This document shows positions 9,965 to 19,078 of a DNA stretch of 64,000 nucleotides, in pieces. How positions within the stretch are numbered: position 1 is the first letter of the stretch; every line of letters starts with the position of its first letter. Source of the stretch: Methylobacterium thuringiense (GTDB lineage: Bacteria > Pseudomonadota > Alphaproteobacteria > Rhizobiales > Beijerinckiaceae). Where the stretch lies: the NCBI RefSeq assembly GCF_022179645.1, contig NZ_BPRA01000009.1, positions 62,001 to 126,000 on the forward strand, in the 5' to 3' direction. The translations under genes were made by a program, and so were the position numbers. The notes beneath the pieces were generated by a model. The model did no database searches and was not told the DNA's origin. It worked only from the letters and a program-made list of their open reading frames with translations.

Positions 9965-11665
9965 ATGTTGCAGAAGATGATATTCATACATTCTGGCTTC
10001 AGGGCGTCCAGCACGTATGTATGGTCGCGTTTTCGGAAAAATCAGAAATATATCGCTTATTGCGAAATATTTCATGAAATACTTGCGTCGCTAACTCAAC
10101 AAAGAATAAGCTCTTTTACACCGGCAAACTGGAACTCCAAGCATCCGCCCGGCGCACCATACTTTCTAGAGTACCTATCCCTAATTCAGGATCCGGGCGG
10201 CGTCGCCGGTTTCGATCCGTCGCTCAGCTACGATCGGTTCGTGCCGCCATCCGGCCCGAGCGGTCCGGTATCCGAGGTGGAGGCCGCCTATGTCCGGGCC
10301 CTCGTCGACCATGCCGAGCAGCGCGGCCGCGTTCCGGTTCTGACGGAAACCCGCAGCCTGGGCCGGGTCGCGGGCCTCAAGGCGGCGGCGCCGGGCCTTC
10401 ACGTGGTGCTCTACCGCAACCTCTATCAGCAATGGTGCTCCTATACGGAGCAGGCGACCTGCGGAAACGCGTATTTTCTGGATACGATCACCAAGACTGC
10501 GCGTCTCAGCCTACACGATCCGATGATCCGGAATCTTCTTTCGATCTATCCCGTCGAAACCCCATCGACGACAGACATGAACACCTTCTATCTGTTCATG
10601 TTTCTGCACATCTACCTCTATTCGCACGCGACCGCCGCGGCCGATCTCGTCATCGACGTCAACCGTCTGTCCGGCGACGCGGCCTATCGCGGCGAGATCG
10701 AAGGGGCGTTCGCGGAACGGGACGTCCCGGTCGATTTCTCGGATGCCCGTTCGTCGACCGCCTACTCGCTGGTGAGCTTCCCCTGCCGAGCCGACATGCT
10801 CGAACAGATCCGGATCGTCGGCGACGCCATCATCGGGAAGATGGCGTCCGAGCGCGGACGCGCGATCACCGAGACCATCGTGGCCGATCTCTTCGAGGAG
10901 CACGAGCGTCACGAGTTCTACAGCAAGCGCCTGCGTTCGGTGCTGCTGTCGACGAGGCACGACAGGGACGCGGCGCTCGCCGCCGCCGAGGCCGTACACG
11001 GCCAGATCGCCGGCCTGCAGGACGAACGGGACCGATCCGAAATCGAGAGAGACGCGGCGCTCGCGGCCGTCGAGGACGCGCGTGGGCAGATCGCCGGCCT
11101 GCAGGGCGAACGGGAGCAATCCGCAATCGAGCGGGACGCGGCGCTGGCGGTCGCGGATGAAGCGCGGAGGCAAGCGGACGGCCTGCAGGGCGAACGGGAT
11201 CGATCCGGAATCGAGCGGGATGCGGCGCGCGCCGCCGCCGAGGACGCGCACAGGGCAACCGACGCGATGCGGGCCGAATGCGACCGGCTCAGGGACGAGG
11301 CGAACGCGGCATCGCGCGCGGCCGAGGAAATCCGCCATGAGGCCGACGCCCTTCGGAGCGAACGCGATGCGGCCGTCCGGGACCGGGCGGCGATCGAGAG
11401 CGAGCATGGCCGGCTCGGCCGGGATCTGGCCTCGCTCTCGGCCCTCCGCGACCGGCTGGCCGGCGAACGGGACGCGGCGCTCGCAGCACATGCGAACGCG
11501 GAGCGCGAGCGACAGGGCGCCAGGAGCCGCTACGACGAATTGCTCCGCTGGAGCCTCGCCTTCCACGATTCGACGGCCGCCTCCGTGAGCTGGCGGCTCA
11601 CGCGGCCCCTGCGCTGGATCGGGCTCGGCCGGCCGACGCGGCCACGGAAACCGGATTTCCTGTGA
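9965..11665 (+). CDS. Sulfotransferase-like protein with long coiled coil
   Basis: 566 residues. The N-terminus (MIFIHSGFRASSTYVWSRF) resembles the PAPS-binding loop of sulfotransferases, and VLYRNLYQQWCSYTEQ near residue 150 resembles the 3'-phosphate-binding strand/helix. From about residue 325 to 520 the chain is a charged coiled coil, with a 28-residue unit repeated about four times. The C-terminus has SWRLTRPLRWIG, a tail seen in many glycan-synthesis proteins. A role in sulfating or tethering surface glycan is plausible but inferred. The first 75 codons are AT-rich while the coiled coil is GC-rich. No good ribosome site precedes either ATG (9965 or 9977), so the start is uncertain. Confidence 0.65.
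   Translation: MLQKMIFIHSGFRASSTYVWSRFRKNQKYIAYCEIFHEILASLTQQRISSFTPANWNSKHPPGAPYFLEYLSLIQDPGGVAGFDPSLSYDRFVPPSGPSGPVSEVEAAYVRALVDHAEQRGRVPVLTETRSLGRVAGLKAAAPGLHVVLYRNLYQQWCSYTEQATCGNAYFLDTITKTARLSLHDPMIRNLLSIYPVETPSTTDMNTFYLFMFLHIYLYSHATAAADLVIDVNRLSGDAAYRGEIEGAFAERDVPVDFSDARSSTAYSLVSFPCRADMLEQIRIVGDAIIGKMASERGRAITETIVADLFEEHERHEFYSKRLRSVLLSTRHDRDAALAAAEAVHGQIAGLQDERDRSEIERDAALAAVEDARGQIAGLQGEREQSAIERDAALAVADEARRQADGLQGERDRSGIERDAARAAAEDAHRATDAMRAECDRLRDEANAASRAAEEIRHEADALRSERDAAVRDRAAIESEHGRLGRDLASLSALRDRLAGERDAALAAHANAERERQGARSRYDELLRWSLAFHDSTAASVSWRLTRPLRWIGLGRPTRPRKPDFL
10961..11296 (+). repeat. Four 84-bp tandem units inside the coiled-coil gene
   Basis: Units start at about 10961, 11045, 11129 and 11213. 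Each encodes 28 residues (four heptads) of the type ERDAALAAxEDARGQIAGLQ; the fourth is the most diverged. In-frame units of exactly four heptads can expand or contract without breaking the coiled coil. Confidence 0.8.
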
Positions 11666-11832
11666 CGGCGGGCTGTCCGGCCGCGGGTCCGAGGTCATCG
11701 TCCGATCGCGAACCACGACGACCCTGCGTTCGCGAGGTGGCGCCGTGACACCCCCCGCGCGCGTTGCTATGCCGCCGCGCTGAGACAGGCGGCCGCCGCG
11801 ATGCGGCCGCGCCAGCGGACAATCATCGGCTC

Positions 11833-13590
11833 ATGAACATCTTCGCTCAGTTCGAGGCGCGCGTGCGCGAGGCCCTCGAATCGCTCGTCCGGTCCGGCGA
11901 TCTGCCCGACGGCCTCGACCTCTCCCGCGTGGTGGTCGAGCCGCCGCGCGATCCGTCGCACGGCGATCTCGCCACCAATGCCGCGCTGGTGCTGGCGAAG
12001 GAGGCCAAGGCCAATCCGAAGGCGCTCGGCGAGGCGCTGGCGGTCGAGCTGCGCAAGGATCCACGGGTCGTCGAGGCAAGCGTCGCCGGCCCAGGCTTCA
12101 TCAACCTGCGCCTCGTCCCGGACGTCTTCCAGGACGTGGTGCGCGCCGCGCTCTCGGACGAATCCTTCGGCCGCGCCAGGCTGCCGGGCGGGGCTGTGAA
12201 CATCGAGTACGTCTCGGCCAACCCGACCGGGCCGATGCATGTCGGCCACGGGCGCGGCGCCGTCTTCGGCGATGCCCTGGCGAACCTGCTCGTCGCGGCC
12301 GGCCGGGAGGTCACGCGCGAATACTACATCAACGATGCCGGCGCGCAGGTCGACGTACTCGCCCGCTCCGCCTACCTGCGCTACCGCGAGGCGCTGGGCG
12401 AGGACATCGGCACGATCCCCGAGGGCCTGTATCCGGGCGACTACCTCAAGCCCGTCGGCCTCCTGCTCAGCCACGAGCACGGCCGCGACCTCCTCGACAA
12501 GCCCGAGCTCGAGTGGCTGCCGATCGTCCGCGAAACCGCCATCCAGGCGATGATGGCGATGATCCGCGCGGATCTCGCCGCCATCGGCATCCGGCACGAC
12601 GTGTTCTTCTCCGAGCGCACGCTGCAGGGCGCAGACGGCGGTAAGGTCGCCGAGCTGATCGCCGTCCTGCGCGAAAAGGGCCTCGTCTACGAGGGCCGGC
12701 TGCCGCCGCCGAAGGGACAGGTGCCCGAGGATTGGGAGGATCGCGAGCAGACGCTGTTTCGCGCGACGCAGTTCGGCGACGACGTCGACAGGCCGCTGCT
12801 CAAATCCGACGGCGGCTTCACCTACTTCGCCTCCGACATCGCCTATCACCGCGAAAAGTGGCTGGCCGGCGCCTCGGACCTGATCGACGTGCTCGGCGCC
12901 GACCACGGCGGCTACGTCAAGCGCATGCAGGCGGCGGTGAAGGCCGTCAGCGACGGTCGGGCCGTGCTCGACGTGAAGTTGTGTCAGCTGGTGCGGCTGT
13001 TGCGCGCGGGCGAGCCGGTGAAGATGTCGAAGCGCTCCGGCGAGTTCGTGACGCTGCGCGAGGTCATCGACGAGGTCGGACGCGACGCGATCCGCTTCAT
13101 GATGCTCTACCGGAAGAACGACGCGACCCTCGACTTCGACCTCGCCAAGGTCGTCGAGCGCTCGAAGGACAATCCCGTCTTCTACGTGCAGTACGGCCAT
13201 GCCCGCTGCTTTTCCGTGAAGCGGCAGGCGCTCGAGGCGATGCCCGGCGAGGATTTCTCGAAGCCGTCGCTGGCGCGCGATTCGGACCTGTCGATCCTGA
13301 CCGATCCGGGGGAGATCGAGATGATGCGGCTGATCGCGCAGTACCCGCGGGTGCTGGAATCGGCGGCCGTTGCCCACGAACCACACCGAATTGCCTTCCA
13401 TCTCTACGAAACGGCCAGCTCTCTCCACAGTTTTTGGAATAAGGGCAAAGACTTGCCGCAATTACGGATTGTTAATCCAACCGACCGAAAGTCCACCCGG
13501 GCCCGATTGGCCCTCGTGGAGGCTCTCGGCGGCGTCCTCGCCTCCGGTCTTGCGGTTCTGGGTGTCACCGCGCCGGACGAGATGCGGTGA
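11833..13590 (+). CDS. argS: Arginyl-tRNA synthetase
   Basis: 585 residues, full length for this class I synthetase. The HIGH-type signature is HVGHGRG after NPTGPM (about residues 130-142), and the KMSK loop reads KMSKRSGEF. The N-terminal Add-1 domain and C-terminal DALR anticodon domain are both present. I chose [11 protein letters not shown] as the start. It attaches arginine to tRNA-Arg in the cytoplasm. The SPOR protein follows after 27 bp and is likely co-transcribed. Confidence 0.96.
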   Translation: MNIFAQFEARVREALESLVRSGDLPDGLDLSRVVVEPPRDPSHGDLATNAALVLAKEAKANPKALGEALAVELRKDPRVVEASVAGPGFINLRLVPDVFQDVVRAALSDESFGRARLPGGAVNIEYVSANPTGPMHVGHGRGAVFGDALANLLVAAGREVTREYYINDAGAQVDVLARSAYLRYREALGEDIGTIPEGLYPGDYLKPVGLLLSHEHGRDLLDKPELEWLPIVRETAIQAMMAMIRADLAAIGIRHDVFFSERTLQGADGGKVAELIAVLREKGLVYEGRLPPPKGQVPEDWEDREQTLFRATQFGDDVDRPLLKSDGGFTYFASDIAYHREKWLAGASDLIDVLGADHGGYVKRMQAAVKAVSDGRAVLDVKLCQLVRLLRAGEPVKMSKRSGEFVTLREVIDEVGRDAIRFMMLYRKNDATLDFDLAKVVERSKDNPVFYVQYGHARCFSVKRQALEAMPGEDFSKPSLARDSDLSILTDPGEIEMMRLIAQYPRVLESAAVAHEPHRIAFHLYETASSLHSFWNKGKDLPQLRIVNPTDRKSTRARLALVEALGGVLASGLAVLGVTAPDEMR

Positions 13591-13617
13591 TCTGGCCGGG
13601 TTGGAAAGGAATCGACC

Positions 13618-15045
13618 ATGACGACGAACGCTTCGCGTGCGGCGATCGACTTCGACGCCTTCGAGCGTGATCTGCGTCAGGCCTCCCTGCCGGAAGCCGC
13701 TGCACCGGCGCCGCAGCGCGCCGACCCCCTGGCCGAACTCGCCCGCATCGTCGGCCAGGACGACCCCTTCCGCGCCCTCCTCGCCTCGCAGGGCGGACAG
13801 GCCGGCGCACGCACCTCGGTCGGATCCGCCCAGGCCGGCCGGATCGAGCCGGCCTTCCACGATGCGCCCCAGGCACAGCACGCGGCGGCCGCACAGCCCG
13901 CCCATTCTCCCGCCGACGCCTTCGACCAGTACCTCGCCACCGTCGAGCAGGGTGCCTATGCCGAGGACGAAGGTCAGGAGCGGCACGATCCGGCCGCCTT
14001 CGACGAATCCGGCCAGGGCTATCGCGCCGTCGTCGCCAAGCGCCCTCGCAGGCAGCTGGTGCAGGTCGGCGCCGGTCTCGGCGTCCTCGCCCTCTGCGTC
14101 ACCGGCGCGCTCGGCTGGAAGGCCATGGGCGGCCACGGCACCAGCGGCGGCCCGGTGACAGTGCTCGCCGACAAAACACCGCTCAAGGTCGCGCCCCAGG
14201 CCGCCGACGGCGTCGAGATTCCCGACCAGAACAAGCAGATCTACGAGCGCAACGCCAAGGACGGCCAGATCAAGGTCGTGAACCGCGAGGAACAGCCCCT
14301 CGACGTGGCCCAGGCCGCGCGCTCGGCTGGCGCCACCGGCGGCACGACGCCCGGCAACACCGCGATGCTAACCGATTCGCTCGGCGAGCCACGCCGCGTC
14401 CGCACCGTGTCCGTGAAGCCCGACACGCCGGTGACCGCGTCCTCCCAGGCGCAGTCGCAGCCCCAGCGCGTCGCCTCGGCCGATCCCGCCGCACAGATCC
14501 CGGCCTCGCCGATCCCGACCATGTCCATGCCGGACGGTTCCGAGGGCGCCTCCTCGCAGACCCCGGCCGTGTCGCCGCGGCGTCCGCAGCGGGCGCTGGC
14601 CTCGACCCCGGTGCCGGCAAAGCCGGTGCAGACCGCCGACGCCTCCGGCGCCACGCCGCCGATGCCGGCCGCGGCCCCCGCTGCCGAGGCCGCTCCGGCT
14701 CCGGCAGCGCGCAAGGCGGTCCAGCGCGTCGCCTCCGTCTCCCCCGAGACCACCGCCTCCACCGACGCGGCGCCCGTCGCGACGGCCTCCGCGACCGCGC
14801 CCGTCGGCGGCTTCTCGGTGCAGATCGGCGTCCGCGCCAGCGAGACCGAGGCGCGCTCGGCCTTCCGCCAGATGCAGGGCAAGTTCAGCCAGCTCTCCGG
14901 CAAGCCGGAGCTGATCCAGCAGGCGGAAGTCGGCGGCAAGTCGATCTACCGCGTCCGGGTCGGGCCGCTCGCCAAGAACGAAGCCAACAGCCTCTGCACC
15001 GATCTGAAGGGTGCAGGCGGCCAGTGCTTCGTATCGAAGAACTGA
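13618..15045 (+). CDS. SPOR-domain cell-division/envelope protein
   Basis: 475 residues. A cytoplasmic N-terminal part of about 140 residues is followed by one membrane segment (QVGAGLGVLALCVTGALGW), a long Pro/Ala-rich periplasmic linker, and a C-terminal SPOR domain (about residues 398-472; GGFSVQIGVRASETEAR ... YRVRVGPLAKNEA). SPOR domains bind denuded glycan at the septum, so the protein probably localises to division sites. The argS-SPOR-nagZ order is standard in alphaproteobacteria and links it to cell-wall metabolism. Confidence 0.9.
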   Translation: MTTNASRAAIDFDAFERDLRQASLPEAAAPAPQRADPLAELARIVGQDDPFRALLASQGGQAGARTSVGSAQAGRIEPAFHDAPQAQHAAAAQPAHSPADAFDQYLATVEQGAYAEDEGQERHDPAAFDESGQGYRAVVAKRPRRQLVQVGAGLGVLALCVTGALGWKAMGGHGTSGGPVTVLADKTPLKVAPQAADGVEIPDQNKQIYERNAKDGQIKVVNREEQPLDVAQAARSAGATGGTTPGNTAMLTDSLGEPRRVRTVSVKPDTPVTASSQAQSQPQRVASADPAAQIPASPIPTMSMPDGSEGASSQTPAVSPRRPQRALASTPVPAKPVQTADASGATPPMPAAAPAAEAAPAPAARKAVQRVASVSPETTASTDAAPVATASATAPVGGFSVQIGVRASETEARSAFRQMQGKFSQLSGKPELIQQAEVGGKSIYRVRVGPLAKNEANSLCTDLKGAGGQCFVSKN

Positions 15046-15344
15046 TCGGCACAGTCTCCTTCAGGCCTCGCGTCGTTCCTGGTTCCGTTTCACGGGCCCG
15101 GAATGACGGCCGGTGCCATCGGACTCCGCCGGGAGTCACGTGGGCGGCGCAGTCGCGCGCCGACGTCCACGCGGCCCGACCCCGTGATTCCCGAAAGCAA
15201 CACCAGCCGGCCGCCTGAGGTCCGTCGGCGGCTCGGCATCGCTTTCGCCTTGCGGCCGGCCGGGGCGCATCCGATTCTCATGCGTTGCCGCCGACGATTC
15301 GATACCGCAGCCCGCGTTTCAATCCCAGGACCACCCCGCGAACC

Positions 15345-16352
15345 ATGACCTGCCGCGCCCTGATCCTCGGCTGTTCCGGCACGCATCTCACCGCAGGGGA
15401 GGCGGCGTTCTTTCGCGACGTCCGGCCCTGGGGCTTCATCCTGTTCAAGCGCAACATCGGCTCGCCCGACGCGGTACGCGCCCTGACCGCGTCCCTGCGC
15501 GAGACCGTGGGTCGCGCCGACGCGCCCATCCTGATCGACCAGGAAGGCGGCCGTGTTCAGCGCATGGGGCCGCCCCATTGGCCGAAATATCCGGCCGGCG
15601 CCCGCTTCGGCCGGCTGAACGGCTCGGCCCGGGCCATGGCCTGGCTCGGCGCCCGGCTGATGGCGCATGATCTCGCCGCTGTGGGCATCAACGTCGACTG
15701 CGCGCCGATGCTCGACGTGCCGGTCGAGGGTACCCACGACATCATCGGCGACCGCGCCTACGCGCAGGACGCCGACTCCGTCGCAGAGATCGGCCGCGCG
15801 GTCGCCGAGGGCCTGATGGCCGGGGGCGTGCTGCCGGTGATCAAGCACATCCCCGGGCATGGCCGCGCCACCAGCGACAGCCATTTCCACCTGCCCGTAG
15901 TGGATGCAGACCGGGCGAGCCTCGAGGCGACGGACTTCCGGCCGTTCCGGGCGCTCGCCGACATGCCGCTCGCGATGAGCGCCCACGTGGTCTACCCGCA
16001 TCTCGACCCGAAGCGGCCAGCCACGCTCTCGCGCATCGTCATCGACGACATCATCCGCGGCGCCATCGGCTTCGACGGCCTGCTGATGAGCGACGACCTC
16101 TCGATGAAGGCGCTCAAGGGCGCCTATCGTCGGCGCAGCGAGCAGGCCTTCGCCGCCGGGATCGACGTCGTGCTCCACTGCAACGGGCTGATGCGGCAGA
16201 TGCGCGGCGTGGTCGCGGGCGCGCCGGTGCTCGATGGCGAGCCCCTGCGCCGGGCCGAGGCCGCCCTGGCCCGGCTCACGGAGAACGCAGAGAGCTTCGA
16301 CGTTGCCGAGGCGCGCAGCCGCTTCGAGGCCGGGCTGTCGGTGGCGGCCTGA
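15345..16352 (+). CDS. nagZ: Beta-N-acetylhexosaminidase (glycoside hydrolase family 3)
   Basis: 335 residues. NagZ hallmarks are visible: [13 protein letters not shown]-type strand ([13 protein letters not shown]), KHIPGHG, the catalytic His/Asp loop in [14 protein letters not shown], and DDLSMKA (nucleophile Asp in LLMSDDLSM). It removes N-acetylglucosamine from muropeptides during peptidoglycan recycling in the cytoplasm. I started at MTCRALILG; the 20 in-frame residues upstream look non-coding. The scpA and scpB genes that often follow nagZ are not here; tatA comes next. Confidence 0.95.
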   Translation: MTCRALILGCSGTHLTAGEAAFFRDVRPWGFILFKRNIGSPDAVRALTASLRETVGRADAPILIDQEGGRVQRMGPPHWPKYPAGARFGRLNGSARAMAWLGARLMAHDLAAVGINVDCAPMLDVPVEGTHDIIGDRAYAQDADSVAEIGRAVAEGLMAGGVLPVIKHIPGHGRATSDSHFHLPVVDADRASLEATDFRPFRALADMPLAMSAHVVYPHLDPKRPATLSRIVIDDIIRGAIGFDGLLMSDDLSMKALKGAYRRRSEQAFAAGIDVVLHCNGLMRQMRGVVAGAPVLDGEPLRRAEAALARLTENAESFDVAEARSRFEAGLSVAA

Positions 16353-16500
16353 GGCCGAGCCAAGACGATCCGACGCGATTTCGCGGGGCTTCGATCGCCG
16401 GTACGAACTTGTGTTCGCTCCGGCCGATCCTTACGTTCACGACAATCGATCGATCAGGGACAGCATCGCGGCGGAGACGGCGCGGTGCGGGATTTTCGCC

Positions 16501-16770
16501 ATGGGCAGCTTGAGTATCTGGCACTGGGTCGTCGTGGCGGTCATCGTCATGCTGCTCTTCGGCCGCGGCAAGGTGTCCGAGCTGATGGGCGACGTCGCCA
16601 AGGGCATCAAGGCCTTCAAGAAGGGCATGGCCGAGGACGAGGAGACGCCGCCGAAGCCCCAACAGCCGCCGGTGGCGACGATGCCGAGCGAACCGGTCCG
16701 CACCATTCCGCACCAGGGCGAGCCGAGCCATGCACCGGCCCAGCCGGCCACCGATCGCCGAGTGAGCTGA
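16501..16770 (+). CDS. tatA: Twin-arginine translocase subunit TatA
   Basis: 89 residues. A short N-terminal membrane helix ([15 protein letters not shown]) leads into the FG hinge ([10 protein letters not shown]) and an amphipathic helix with lysines ([10 protein letters not shown]), then a Pro-rich cytoplasmic tail. TatA oligomers form the passage through which folded RR-signal proteins cross the inner membrane. It is the first gene of a compact tatABC set. Confidence 0.95.
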   Translation: MGSLSIWHWVVVAVIVMLLFGRGKVSELMGDVAKGIKAFKKGMAEDEETPPKPQQPPVATMPSEPVRTIPHQGEPSHAPAQPATDRRVS

Positions 16771-16816
16771 GCCGCTGCCGACCTGATCAGCCGCGCAAGG
16801 CGAGACCGAAGACGCC

Positions 16817-17359
16817 ATGCTGGACATGAGCTGGGGCGAGGTGATGCTGATCGGCGGCGTCGCCCTGATCGTCATCGGGCCGAAGGATCTGCCGAAGGCA
16901 CTGCGCACCCTCGGCCAGATCACGACGAAGGTGCGCCGCATGGCCGGCGAGTTCCAACATCAGTTCAACGAGGCGATCCGCGAGGCCGAACTCGACGACA
17001 TCAAGCGCGACGTCGCGGACGTGAAGCGGCAGGCCGAGAGCTTCAAACCGAGCTTCAACCCGGTCGACACCATCCGCAACGAACTGAAGAATGTCGTCGA
17101 AGGCCGGGCCAAGGCCAGCGATGCCAAGCCGGACCTGATCAAGCCGGACCTGATGCAGAGCACCGCGCCGTCCGCCATCGCCGGCGCAAGCGACGCGGCC
17201 ACGGAGCGGCTCGCGCAGGGCGGCAGCTATGACGTCCCCAGGCCGACCGAACTGTCGGACGTGGTGCAGCCTGAGATGACCGACGTCATGCGGCCGCTCG
17301 CCAAGCCTGACGACCACAAGCCGGACGACACCAAACCTTCGGACGGCCAGCCTTCATGA
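16817..17359 (+). CDS. tatB: Twin-arginine translocase subunit TatB
   Basis: 180 residues. It has the TatB N-terminus (MLDMSWGEVMLIGGVALIVI then GPKDLPKALR), the GP hinge and an extended amphipathic helix, with a long charged tail typical of alphaproteobacterial TatB. It forms the receptor complex with TatC. The stop overlaps the tatC ATG by 4 bp. Near residues 100-120 and at the C-terminus the tail carries short repeated KPD units. Confidence 0.95.
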   Translation: MLDMSWGEVMLIGGVALIVIGPKDLPKALRTLGQITTKVRRMAGEFQHQFNEAIREAELDDIKRDVADVKRQAESFKPSFNPVDTIRNELKNVVEGRAKASDAKPDLIKPDLMQSTAPSAIAGASDAATERLAQGGSYDVPRPTELSDVVQPEMTDVMRPLAKPDDHKPDDTKPSDGQPS

Positions 17360-18156
17360 CAAGCGAGACGGACGAGGCCGACATCGAGGCTTCGCGCGCG
17401 CCGTTGCTCGACCACCTGATCGAGTTGCGCGCCCGGCTGATCAAGTCGCTGATCGCCTTCATCCTGATGTTCTTCGGGTGCTTCTTCTTCTCGCGCAACA
17501 TCTACAACGTGCTGCTGCACCCCTACGTCTCGATCGTGGGCGCGGCGAATGCCGAACTGATCGCGACGCATTTCCTCGAGCAGCTCTTCACCAACATCAA
17601 GCTCAGCGTGTTCGGCGCGGCCTTTTTGGCCTTCCCGGTGATCGCGACGCAGATCTACGCCTTCGTGGCCCCCGGCCTCTACCGCAACGAGCGCTCGGCC
17701 TTCCTGCCCTATCTCGTGGCCACGCCGGTGTTCTTCATCCTCGGCGCACTCGTCGTCTATTTCCTGGCGATGCCGCTGCTGATCTCGTTCTCGGTCTCGC
17801 TGCAGCAGGTCGGCGTCGCCGGTGAGCCGACGATCAAGCTCTTGCCGAAGGTCGACGAGTATCTCTCGCTGATCATGACCCTGATCTTCGCCTTCGGCCT
17901 CGCCTTCCAGCTGCCGGTGATCCTGACGCTGCTCGGCCAGGTCGGCATCATCGACCAGGCGTTCCTCCGCGAAAAGCGCCGCTACGCCATCGTCCTCGTC
18001 TTCGTCGCCGCTGCCATTCTGACGCCGCCCGACGTGATCTCGCAGCTGTCGCTCGCGCTGCCCATGCTGCTGCTCTACGAGGCCTCGGTGTTCTCGGTGG
18101 GTCGCGTGGAGAAGATGCGCCGGGCGAAGCGGGTGGCTGCGGGGTTGGAGCCGTAG
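17356..18156 (+). CDS. tatC: Twin-arginine translocase subunit TatC
   Basis: 266 residues with six predicted membrane helices. Family motifs: LLDHLIELRARLIKS at the cytoplasmic N-terminus, FLAFPVIATQIYAFVAPGL, and a late LTPPDVISQ loop with the conserved Pro-Asp. TatC binds the twin-arginine signal. It is translationally coupled to tatB. A toxin-antitoxin pair follows where serS would be expected directly. Confidence 0.96.
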   Translation: MTSETDEADIEASRAPLLDHLIELRARLIKSLIAFILMFFGCFFFSRNIYNVLLHPYVSIVGAANAELIATHFLEQLFTNIKLSVFGAAFLAFPVIATQIYAFVAPGLYRNERSAFLPYLVATPVFFILGALVVYFLAMPLLISFSVSLQQVGVAGEPTIKLLPKVDEYLSLIMTLIFAFGLAFQLPVILTLLGQVGIIDQAFLREKRRYAIVLVFVAAAILTPPDVISQLSLALPMLLLYEASVFSVGRVEKMRRAKRVAAGLEP

Positions 18157-18211
18157 GGCTTTCCTCGTCTGCGGAGGAGACCTACCATGCGGCTTCTGGC
18201 GGGCGGCCGGT

Positions 18212-18457
18212 ATGAACAAAACTCTGATTTACATGCCGGAAGCCGGAAAGGCCTTCCTGAGGTTGCCGGACGCAGTCCAAGAGAGCTTTACGCGCAAGCT
18301 GCTGCTGTATGGCCTGACCGGGCAGGGCGACGTGAAGCGGATGGTTGGTCAGGACGCCCTACGTTTACGCGACGGTGATTACAGGGTGATCTTCGAGGAG
18401 ACTACGACGTCTCTGACGATCGTCGGAGCCGGACATCGAGGCCAAGTTTACCGTTGA
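18212..18457 (+). CDS. RelE/ParE-superfamily toxin
   Basis: 81 residues. The C-terminal strand pair RLRDGDYRVIFEE followed by an Ile/Val-rich strand and GHRGQVY is the hallmark of RelE/ParE toxins, which cleave ribosome-bound mRNA or inhibit gyrase. It is followed 13 bp later by an XRE-type antitoxin gene, toxin first as in higBA-like modules. The pair sits between tatC and serS. Which target it hits is unknown. Confidence 0.8.
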   Translation: MNKTLIYMPEAGKAFLRLPDAVQESFTRKLLLYGLTGQGDVKRMVGQDALRLRDGDYRVIFEETTTSLTIVGAGHRGQVYR

Positions 18458-18470
18458 ATGGAGGCAGGCC

Positions 18471-18881
18471 GTGAAACCTCAGATTTTGACGACCACCTCG
18501 GGCGAAGAACTCATCGTGCTGACACGCCGTGAGTACGACGTGCTGCTTGCGCAACTCGGCGACGAAGATGCCGAGGATCGCATGACGATCAGGCTCGTCG
18601 ACGAAGCGCGGGCGGCCTTGGACGCCGGGACCGAATTTCTCCTGCCCGTCTGGTTCTCAGATGGGCTGATGGCCAATCGCAATCCGATTCGGACCGTGCG
18701 CGAGCATTGTTCGCGGACGCCCGCACAGATGGCGCAGGCGGCGGGGATCACGGAGGAGCAGCTTGCGAGGTTCGAGAGCGGCAAAGCGTTGCCGCCGGCC
18801 GCGATTCTCGATGCGATCTCGGCCGACGCCGGCATCGATCCGCGCATCCTCCGGCGCATGTACGAGGAAACCGACGCGTAG
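18471..18881 (+). CDS. XRE-family antitoxin with extended N-terminus
   Basis: 136 residues from a GTG start preceded by GGAGGC. Residues 1-60 carry an EELIVLTRREYDVLL segment like that of antitoxins that grip a toxin; residues 80-125 form a helix-turn-helix (TPAQMAQAAGITEEQLARFE). It probably neutralises the upstream RelE/ParE-like toxin and represses the shared promoter. No operator could be assigned with confidence. Confidence 0.78.
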   Translation: MKPQILTTTSGEELIVLTRREYDVLLAQLGDEDAEDRMTIRLVDEARAALDAGTEFLLPVWFSDGLMANRNPIRTVREHCSRTPAQMAQAAGITEEQLARFESGKALPPAAILDAISADAGIDPRILRRMYEETDA

Positions 18882-18977
18882 GCACGCGCGCCTGATCGTG
18901 GACATGCGGGCGGGTTGCTGACAGAAGGCGGGCGCGATCACACACCCCGTCTTTCCGGGGCTCGCCTCGGGCGGGAA

Positions 18978-19036
18978 CCCGGAATCCAGAACCGCCGCAG
19001 GCGCCCGGTCCTGCATCGGCGGTTCTGGATTCCGGG
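18978..19036. repeat. 20-bp perfect inverted repeat upstream of serS
   Basis: Arms 18978-18997 and 19017-19036 (CCCGGAATCCAGAACCGCCG and its exact complement) are separated by 19 bp; a CCGGGG/CCCCGG pair further out lengthens the helix. It ends 42 bp before the serS ATG. It resembles a dispersed palindromic element rather than a terminator, since no T-tract follows. Confidence 0.75.
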
Positions 19037-19078
19037 CTCCGCTCCGCGGCCCCGGACCGACAGCCGCCGAGCCGTTTC

